Below are positions 57,041 to 64,000 of a DNA stretch of 64,000 nt, piece after piece. The DNA lies in contig NC_079510.1 in assembly GCF_030052815.1 (NCBI RefSeq), positions 2,234,288 through 2,298,287 of the forward strand, in the 5' to 3' direction. The first letter of the stretch is position 1. Each line of letters begins with the position of its first letter. Origin of the DNA: Hevea brasiliensis. Lineage: Eukaryota; Streptophyta; Magnoliopsida; Malpighiales; Euphorbiaceae. The notes beneath the pieces are model-generated. The model did not search any database. It was not told where the DNA came from and saw nothing but the letters and a program-made list of their open reading frames with translations. Made by a program: the position numbers and the translations under genes.

Positions 57041-59598
57041 TGTAACGTCCTCACCGTAGGTAGTCCGTACATTTTACTGTTCCGACAACTAATGTTTGTT
57101 CGAATAGTCAAGATGTCTGGAACTACACTTAAACTATAGTGAGGAGGCATAAATTAATGAAATAAATATTAAAAGAATATAGGAAAAATATTGAGAAATA
57201 AAATAAAATTTAGAGAATTTATTAATTGGTATAAATAATAAAAATAACCGATGAGCACAATGAAGGGCATTTTGGTCATTTTTACCCCTAGAGGTGAATT
57301 TTGACCTAAATGTCAAATTAAAATTAAAAAATAAAATAATTAACATAAATTAAATTTATGAATTTGAATTTGGAAAATGAGAAGAGAAAGAAGAAGAAAA
57401 GAAAAGAAAAGAAAAGGAAAGAAAAGAAAATAAAGGAAATAGATTTATGGCATTTTAAAAAAATAAAGTACAATAATTATAGAATATATATAAGACACAA
57501 GAGACAAACATTCACTAACCACAAGTCTTCTTCATCTTCCTCTTCTCTCTCTTTAAGCCGACACATGGAAGCTTTCTCTCCCTCCATTTTCTTCTTTCTC
57601 AAAGCTTGATTTGCCAAGCTTTTTCCCCATAAAACCTTAACCTCCCTTCACAAAAAATACTCCCCACACCCTAACGAAGCTTTAGATACCTATTTGAAGA
57701 AGAGAAATTGAAGTTTGCAAGTTGGGTCACAAGGTAAGTGCAAAAATATCACTCCCTCTCTTCTTTAAATCTTGTAAGAATGATGAGATGAGTGAGTATT
57801 CCATGAAAATGAAAACAAATAAAAAGGAATTGAAGAACCCTAATTTTGGCAGCCATGAATCTTGTGAGGTTTGCTGTTTTTAAATGATGAAAAATGGTTC
57901 CATAAGGATGTTTGAATAGTTGATATGATAAGAAGTATAAAAGAGTTGAGTTTGTGTAAATTGGGTGATTAGAATTAGGGTTTATGTATATGATGTGGGG
58001 ACTTTATGTAAATTCTTGAAATTGACTTGGTTGAGTTGAGATTGATGCTTATAGAAGTGCCATATATGCTTATTTGGAGTTTGGAAGATGGAGGAAATTG
58101 AAATTGGGAGTGCTTATTTTTTGCAGGTTTTGCGACTCATGAGTCCAGCGTGAGTTTTGAACCATAACTAAAAATATGTAACTCTAATTGGTATAACGCC
58201 AATTGGAGGTGAAACTAGACCCAAAATAGCCCATTTTCCATGAAGAAACCATGCCCAAATTCTGTCCAACTCTCTCTATACTGGTCCAAATGACCTAAAA
58301 TTTACATCAATGGAAAGCTTAGACATAGGGCTACACTTTTCATGAAGAACACTTGACCCAGTTTTGCCTTTAATGAAGTGAAATTATTAGCACAAGTTGG
58401 GTCACTAAAACTACTAACCCATAAATTGACCAAAACACTGTTCCTTTGGTATGCCTGACCAGTCTTGGCAAAAATGCCATAACTTGGTCTCCAAAGTTGC
58501 AAATTGAATGAAACTAGTGCCAAAAGTTTTATAAGACATAGCACAACAATTTTTATGTTTTGACCAAGCTCCAAAACCCATTGCATCCTAGGGAAAATAT
58601 TAGCCAAAATTAGAAATTGAAATCAGGAAAATGTTAAGTTGAACCCAGAATGCCATTTGAGATGTGCCAATATGATCTGGAAACATGATACTTAGGGCTA
58701 CAACATTGATTTAGACACCTTTGCCAAATTCTAAGTGTAAAGACCCTAAAGAGAGGGACAAACATACTGCCCTGAAGATTGACTATTGCCTTTATAGGAT
58801 TAAGAGTCCAAGTTAATACATTGACCATAACTCACTATACCAAGCTTGAAAAACTATGAAATTGTACTTGGGAGTCCCTAAGACATAGAGGAACAAATCT
58901 TATGAAGAAACCTTCCTGAAATTATGAACTTAAGAACCTCAAAAAGTGACCTGCAGTCACTATCCTGAATTGAGCCCCTGTTGGCACAGAGTACATGAGG
59001 CCAAGTCAGTTATTTAGCCATAAATAACTCCAAAAAACTTGAAAAATTATGATTAAAAATTCTAAGTGACCACAAGAAATAGGTCAATAGTTTCTATGGA
59101 GATCACCATGCCTAAAAGTGACTACAACCAGTTCCATTAATTATAAATTATGAACCACTAAGTGTTATGCTTAGTGCGTTGGTTTCCATCCCGTAGGTAT
59201 TGAAGATAAGCAACTGCCACAGTAGTATTCAGACAGAGTTCCGACCAGATCTACCACTGTCCAGAGTCACCTCATCGGTCTTTTTTATTTTGGTAGGGCC
59301 CATGTATAGACTAGTATTTTGGTTCATTATGTCTAGTCGTGATGTATTTCATTTTGGACTTGTAATTAAACTTTGAGATTGAAATGAAAACTTGTAACTT
59401 ATTATCTATGAATTTCTATAATAATGCAATAGATGATACTTCATTTTTAGATCTCATAAATAATTGTAAATGATATGATATAAGAGAATATGATATGAAA
59501 ATGTGTGAAATGAATATGGACATGTTAACAGGTGATGAGTGGAACCCGCCAGATGCTAATAAAACAGGGGAGGCTCTATCCGGGTTTCCATAGAAATA

Positions 59599-59659
<61 letters not shown>

Positions 59660-59791
59660 CTACACATAGAATACATGTTTTAAATGACATCAAAAGTTTA
59701 CAATAGATATAATAAAATAAGATAGGGTGCTCCGGCACCGAATGTGGCACTTCTTACTCTGTTATACAGTAGACTGGTAAGGGGTGTCACA
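57041..59791 (+). repeat. E4 3' LTR (2751 bp, with internal deletions)
   Basis: It aligns to the 5' LTR but lacks about 100 bp near 58265, about 50 bp near 58657 and about 0.8 kb near 59140. It carries a long AT repeat at 59601-59655. No gene seen. Confidence 0.92.
59601..59655. repeat. (AT)n microsatellite, about 55 bp
   Basis: Uninterrupted AT dinucleotides. The matching place in the E4 5' LTR (54901-54917) has only about 17 bp. Confidence 0.95.
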
Positions 59792-59796
59792 CATCT
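59792..59796. repeat. E4 target duplication, right copy (CATCT)
   Basis: Exact match to 51368-51372; Athila-2 LTR sequence resumes here. Confidence 0.95.
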
Positions 59797-59848
59797 CGTG
59801 TTCAGCCCTTCATAGAAGTTGTAGAGGTGGCTCTTAAGGTTCAATGGG

Positions 59849-61455
59849 TGATAAACTTGAATTGTATAGATGTTTTTAAGCACATTTGTATTCTAAATCA
59901 TAGCATTTAGACAAGTATTTTCAAACATAGTAGTTGATTTCATTAGTTTTCATAAATTCTGTTGCCAAGCCCTTAATTTCATGTTTTCTGCATTATTTCA
60001 GGTGTTTGGGTGAAGTCCCAAAGGATGGAAGTGCAAAGGAAAGCTTGGAGAGGTAAAAAGACAAAGAATTGCTGCTGATACAAAGTACACGGGTCGTGTA
60101 AACCAAGCCCCAGACCCGTGTAACTCTCAGTCAAAAGAAAGCCAAGAGAGTCGATGAGAAACACAAGTACACAGGTCGTGTAAGTAGACCCGTGTAATCT
60201 GCAGGGACCCGTGTAAGTCTCTACAGGGCGTAAGCTTGAAGAGCCTTATGGGAACAATAGTACACGGCCCGTGTAATCTGGACCGTGTAGTTGGCACAGA
60301 CCTGTGTAACTTTTTGTGCCAAAACTAGACCATGTAATTCTCCTCTAGCAATTCACACGGCCCTACTTTGCGGGACCCGTGTAGTGACACACGGGCCGTG
60401 TACTATGCTACAGCCTGTTTTCTTACTCGAATTCCCCTCTTGTCTTCTGGTTCGAACGAGACTCTTAAAGCCTTTTGGACTCAAAATGACTTAACCCTAG
60501 AGCAACCAATATAAATAGGAAAGAAAACACCGGGAAAAGAGGTCGGCCACTATCATCGGGAATGCTACTGAAGGTTGCTGTTGTCGGACTCTACATCAGT
60601 ACCAAAAGAAGTCTTTCAGCTGAAGCTCCACAAGATCAAAGCTGAAACTCTCTTTGGTTCCTTCATTTCATCTCCTTAGACAAAATTTTATTACTTTATT
60701 TCTTTTGCATAACTCTCCTTTTATTGTTTTTACTTTTTATCATGACATTTGCAGAACTCACCATGGGTGAGTAGTTTTCTTATTCTGGATTTGGTAGAGT
60801 AGCTCTTGTAATTATTATTATGGATGAACACTGAGTTTTATTTATTGGATTTGAGATTCGTTTCTTGATTTAATTTCTTGTGATCTTAATGCATGTTATG
60901 TGTTGGTACCCACTTAGTTATGATTGTAGATGTTAGTTGAAGGACTGAAAGGTGAAGATTAACATTAGAAAATCGAGATCTTAAACCTAGGAATTCTGAC
61001 CTAAACATAGGCTGATACCTTTGTGGAACCTAAAAATTGGTCAAAGGTCTTAAAGGATTTTAATTGATTTGATCACCATGAAAGTAGGGTTCGAGTTAAT
61101 TAGAATGCACCCTAGATGCCATGAGAGAGGATTTAGGATAGCTTAGGACTGATTTCCATCAAGGAAAACGATCGTCGATTCTGTAAATAAATGAGATAAC
61201 ATCCCTAGGATGATTCAAGTGTGAAATCTTAATTTCAGAATTGCTTCAAATAAATTATTTCATTTTAAGTTTACCATTTTAGTGTTTAAAGTTAACAAAC
61301 TTCATCCCCTAAGTATTCGATAGCCTAGACAGTCAAGATTTCTATGTAGATTGCTACTTGCTAAACAAAATTCCTCGTGGGAATGATACTCTACTTATCA
61401 CTTTATTACTTGTTAGCGACACGTGCACTTGCGGTAATTGCAAAATAGCAAAACA
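59849..61455. mobile_element. Solo LTR of a Ty3/gypsy-type (Athila/Tat-like) element inside the Athila-2 LTR
   Basis: The 1.6-kb insert starts TGATAAACTTG and ends AGCAAAACA, and the Athila LTR homology breaks and resumes around it. Flanks ATGGG and ATTAG could be a worn duplication of the ATTGG seen in the Athila-1 LTR. The right part (GTGGGAATGATACTCTACT, TTAGCGACACGTGCACTTG) resembles Athila/Tat LTR ends from memory. No internal region or gene is present. Strand is not assigned. Confidence 0.7.
60086..60405. repeat. Cluster of about 13 ACACGGGYCGTGT-type motifs
   Basis: Full or half copies of the palindrome recur at about 60087, 60112, 60168, 60187, 60205, 60261, 60280, 60299, 60328, 60354, 60375 and 60388, often as ACCCGTGTAA. 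They are spread irregularly, not as a regular tandem array. Confidence 0.75.
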
Positions 61456-61864
61456 ATTAGGCTTGGGTTGCTTCATTTGGACATTTGAAACTCCAGATAC
61501 AAAATAAATAATGAAACTAGTTGTGACACATCAAGTCTGGACTTTTGCAATAGATCCATAGCTCATTTTGTCAACCTTGGAGACTGATTTGGGCTTTGGT
61601 CTCTCTTTATCATTTGAAGTGCTCTATCTTAGTTTTTCAATGGATTAAACAGCACTCAATTTGGAGACCCACAACTTTAGAAACACCTGAAAAATATAGC
61701 AAAGGTCAAATGCTAAAAATTTCTCCATTTAACACAATTATTTCACAACTATCTAAAAATATGCCTAAATGATAAATATATTTTAACCAACTGAATTAAA
61801 CATAAAAACACACTAAAAACACTAAATGTGATGGGAGTAAAATTAATAAATTATGCACTTATCA
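61456..61864 (-). repeat. Athila-2 3' LTR, last piece
   Basis: Homologous to 37945-38357 of Athila-1 and ends ACTTATCA on the plus strand, the minus-strand LTR start. Confidence 0.92.
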
Positions 61865-62724
61865 AATTCCCCCACACTTATTCCATGCTTGTCCTCAAGC
61901 ATGACTTAAACTCTCAATCAACTCCACTTAAAAGTTCCTTAACTTCACCCTATCACAACATTCTTTCACAAAAAGATTAAAAGTTTGAAAGAAGAGGCAA
62001 GTAAAGTAATAACCATCACAACAAATTCCATCAACACCATACTAATATATCAACAATTTTCCAACACAAAACAAAAGGCTTGAAATCAATTAAGTTCATA
62101 CAATTAAAGTTCCATAAAATTTTAAGTCAATACACACCAAAACACAAGGCTAATTTATCAAGGTACAATAATTATAGCTCTTTGCAAATCTTAGGGGAGA
62201 TAAAAATGCCCTTTTTTTATATATATTTGAAATTGATACTTCTCTCTTGTCACTGTTACTTTTTTTTTTTTTAAATCAACTGTCACCTTTAGAAAAGTAC
62301 CTTGCTCATATCCTAGATAGCTTTTGGCCCAAGAATCGACACGGGTTCATGAAGACTCCTGGTTAGTTTGCTTAACTAAAATAGCGAAACAATTTTCAAG
62401 TTCAACCTTTTATTTCCCCCAATTTATGCATCTACATATTATAAAATGTCTCTGATAGATTAAACAAAGTTCTGAAATATGCATGATACTAGTTTAAAGC
62501 ACACATAACTAATCATTTCACCATTAAATCAAGCCTAAATAATTTATGCAGAAAAAATTGTTCTATGGTATGGAGAAGAAGGAAAATCCATCATTAAAGT
62601 TACTATTACCTTGCCTAAAATTTCAAAAATTCAATCTAAAATAGAAAAGTCATTTCAAGGACAAAGCACTTCTCTTCGAGAGTTAATATAGAATCATGAA
62701 TCAAGCTTATGAGAACAAATTTTA

Positions 62725-62758
<34 letters not shown>

Positions 62759-62983
62759 TACAATTAAAAAGATTGCAGTAACAAATTTCTCCTCCCCCAC
62801 ACTTAAAACTTACATTGTCCCCAATGTAAAGCCCAAATGCAAAAGAAAAGAAAAAAAAATGCTAGAAAATAAAATAAAATAAGGGAAAGAAAACAAATCT
62901 GATTGTGGCTAACAAGCCACCCATGGATTGCCTCCCAAGTAGCGCCTTTGTTTATCGTCGTTAGCTCGACATGACAAAACTCC
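61865..62983 (-). other. Athila-2 polypurine tract and 3' non-coding region
   Basis: On the minus strand TAAGTGTGGGGGAATT (61880-61865) directly precedes the LTR and serves as PPT. A second purine-rich block (complement of CTCCCCCACACTT) lies near 62791-62805. A (TTA)n microsatellite lies at 62728-62759. No coding homology seen in this 1.1 kb. Confidence 0.8.
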
Positions 62984-63460
62984 TTAATCCACTGAATGCT
63001 CCTGAAACCCCTCATAAAATGGCTTGAGTTCATGACCGTTGACCTTGAATACTTTGTTAGTTCCTAAACTTTGAATTTCAACTGCACCATAATGAAACAC
63101 ATTAGTAACAACAAAGGGTCCAATCCAACGAGAACGCAACTTACCAAGTATCAGTTTCAATATGGAATTATACAATAAAACTTTTTGTCCAATCACAAAC
63201 TGCTTCCTTATTTTTTCATGGAATGCCTTTGTCTTTTCTTTATAGATCCTAGAATTCTCATAAGCCTTAAGGCAAATTTCCTCTAATTCATGGAAATGTA
63301 ATTTTTTTTCTAACTCATCCTCAAAAACATCCTGAACAAATGTATCAACAACATTAATAGAAAAGACAGAATGATCATCAGCAGGATACTTCATGGCATC
63401 AAAGATATTAAATTTGACAGTCTCTCCATCAAACTCCATAATTAAGGTACCATCATCCAC
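62984..63460 (-). CDS. Athila-2 fused ORF: post-protease linker joined to integrase C-terminus
   Basis: An open frame of 158 codons. Residues 1-50 ([19 protein letters not shown]) are the segment that follows the protease in Athila Pol. From about residue 55 ([19 protein letters not shown]) it is the integrase C-terminal region, with [16 protein letters not shown] and [16 protein letters not shown]. The roughly 1000 residues of RT, RNase H and integrase core expected in between are absent, and the frame is kept across the join (about 63285-63310). The start Met is within a longer frame that comes from the protease side, so the true product would begin upstream in gag-pro. Whether it is expressed is unknown. 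Confidence 0.8.
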   Translation of the reverse strand: MDDGTLIMEFDGETVKFNIFDAMKYPADDHSVFSINVVDTFVQDVFEDELEKKLHFHELEEICLKAYENSRIYKEKTKAFHEKIRKQFVIGQKVLLYNSILKLILGKLRSRWIGPFVVTNVFHYGAVEIQSLGTNKVFKVNGHELKPFYEGFQEHSVD

Positions 63461-63765
63461 ATCAATTTTTGTCTTGGCAGTTTTAGGAAAGGTCTTCCAA
63501 ACAAAATTAAAGCTGACTTTAATGTGGGAACACTATCATCCTCCATATCTAGAATGTAAAAATCTGTAGGAAAAATCAATTCTCCAACCTGCACCAACAC
63601 ATCCTCAACTACTCCCAATGGGTAAGCATTAGAACGATCAGCTAACTGAATAATGACACTGGTTTCTTTCAAAGGACCCAAATTTAAAGTTTAAAAAACT
63701 GAATTTGACATAATATTAATAGATGCTCCTAAATCTGTCATTGCATGTTCAAATCTAGAATCACC
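63442..63765 (-). pseudogene. Athila-2 aspartic protease
   Basis: The minus strand reads TDLGASINIMSNSVF (active site, about 63700-63745), a TAA where Athila-1 has a Gln codon, then an open stretch with SVIIQLADRSNAYPLG, FPTDFYILDM and [10 protein letters not shown] frame change of one base near 63480 leads into the fused ORF. This copy keeps the complete protease that Athila-1 lost. Confidence 0.83.
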
Positions 63766-64000
63766 TATTTTGCAGGGAATAGAAAACGAACCTGGATCCT
63801 TACACTTGGGGGTAATTTTTGCTGAATTAATGTCGACACATTTTCCCCCACAATGATCTTCTCATTATTTCTCAACTTGCGCTTTGTAGTGCATAATTCC
63901 TTAAGAAATTTAGCATACTTGGGAACTCGTTTGATCGCATCAAGTAAAGGTATATTCACCTCCACCTTCCTGAAAGTCTCCAAAATTTCTTTCTCTTGTT
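63766..64000 (-). pseudogene. gag: Athila-2 gag C-terminal end, continues outside the window
   Basis: From the window edge the minus strand reads METFRKVEVNIPLLDAIKRV, then ELCTTKRKLRNNEKI and NVSTLIQQKLPP, matching 11430-11620 in Athila-1. One base is missing near 63808, which shifts the frame before the protease. Confidence 0.85.

Larger units (their letters stand above)
51373..59791 (+). mobile_element. E4: non-autonomous (gag-only) chromovirus-related LTR retrotransposon
   Basis: LTRs of 3682 and 2751 bp start TGTAACG and end TCACA, with a Met-type PBS and a PPT preceded by the AAATTTCG/CGAAATTT palindrome typical of the E1 group. The internal region is 2.0 kb and holds only gag and a short protease start. 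There is no RT, RNase H, integrase or chromodomain. Perfect 5-bp duplications show normal integration, so enzymes came from elsewhere (inference). Confidence 0.92.
50112..64000 (-). mobile_element. Athila-2: non-autonomous Athila-like element, 5' part outside the window
   Basis: Its 3' LTR occupies 50112-61864, interrupted by E4 and a solo LTR. A PPT-like purine tract, about 1.1 kb of 3' non-coding sequence and a short internal coding region follow to the right on the minus strand. That region runs gag/protease then integrase C-terminus with RT, RNase H and the integrase core missing. The left edge cuts DIR1-like gene 5; the 5 bp before it are CACTG. Confidence 0.9.

Noticed and set aside
57358..57609. 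Lys/Glu-rich frame of 83 codons in the E4 LTR
   Set aside because: Translation of an A/G-rich simple stretch shared with 51705-51765; no start context or homology.
59416..59883. Frames containing long Ile-Tyr repeats
   Set aside because: Translation of the AT microsatellite.
60086..60405. CRISPR-like array
   Set aside because: Plant DNA, irregular spacing and variable motif copies; no constant repeat or spacer length.

Overview
The window is eukaryotic plant nuclear DNA, most likely from a dicot, and looks like AT-rich pericentromere-like heterochromatin. Three things point there: long-LTR chromoviral (Tekay/Del-like) and Athila-like Ty3/gypsy retrotransposons, TRIM miniature retrotransposons, and a tandem array of genes for a DIR1-like eight-cysteine lipid-transfer protein. 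I see no bacterial-type operons, CRISPR arrays, rRNA or tRNA genes.

Layout. (1) 1-11241: chromoviral element E1 (+), with 3.68 kb LTRs, the 5' LTR cut by the window edge and a decayed gag-pol. (2) 11242-38357: a minus-strand Athila-like element (Athila-1) broken into pieces. E2 (12487-23554, +) sits inside its gag with a near-perfect 5-bp target duplication. E3 (23772-35836, -) sits further upstream in the same gag. E1 abuts its integrase-C remnant at 11241/11242. E2 is non-autonomous: it lost RT, RNase H and the integrase core but keeps an intact integrase-C/chromodomain ORF. E3 carries two miniature-retrotransposon insertions, one of them a chimera with U6 snRNA sequence. (3) 38358-50111: five tandem units of about 2.45 kb, each with one DIR1-like gene. 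Only the third gene (45056-45364) is intact; the others carry nonsense, frameshift or truncating lesions. (4) 50112-64000: a second Athila-like element (Athila-2, -), whose 3' LTR is interrupted by non-autonomous element E4 (51373-59791, +, perfect TSD) and by a solo LTR (about 59849-61455). Its internal region joins the post-protease linker to the integrase C-terminus in one ORF, so RT, RNase H and the integrase core are missing.

How it works together. The only plausible host gene product is a small secreted lipid-transfer protein from the third array copy. Everything else is transposon, in at least three nesting layers. The best candidates for something undescribed are: a roughly 110-nt block with a conserved hairpin shared by the two gag-only elements E2 and E4; the U6-TRIM chimera; a row of four hairpins near the 3' end of the chromoviral LTRs; and clusters of sequence scrambling confined to CAG/CTG sites, which may be a methylation-linked sequencing artefact that inflates the number of apparent frameshifts.

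All family assignments come from reading motifs by eye; no database was searched.
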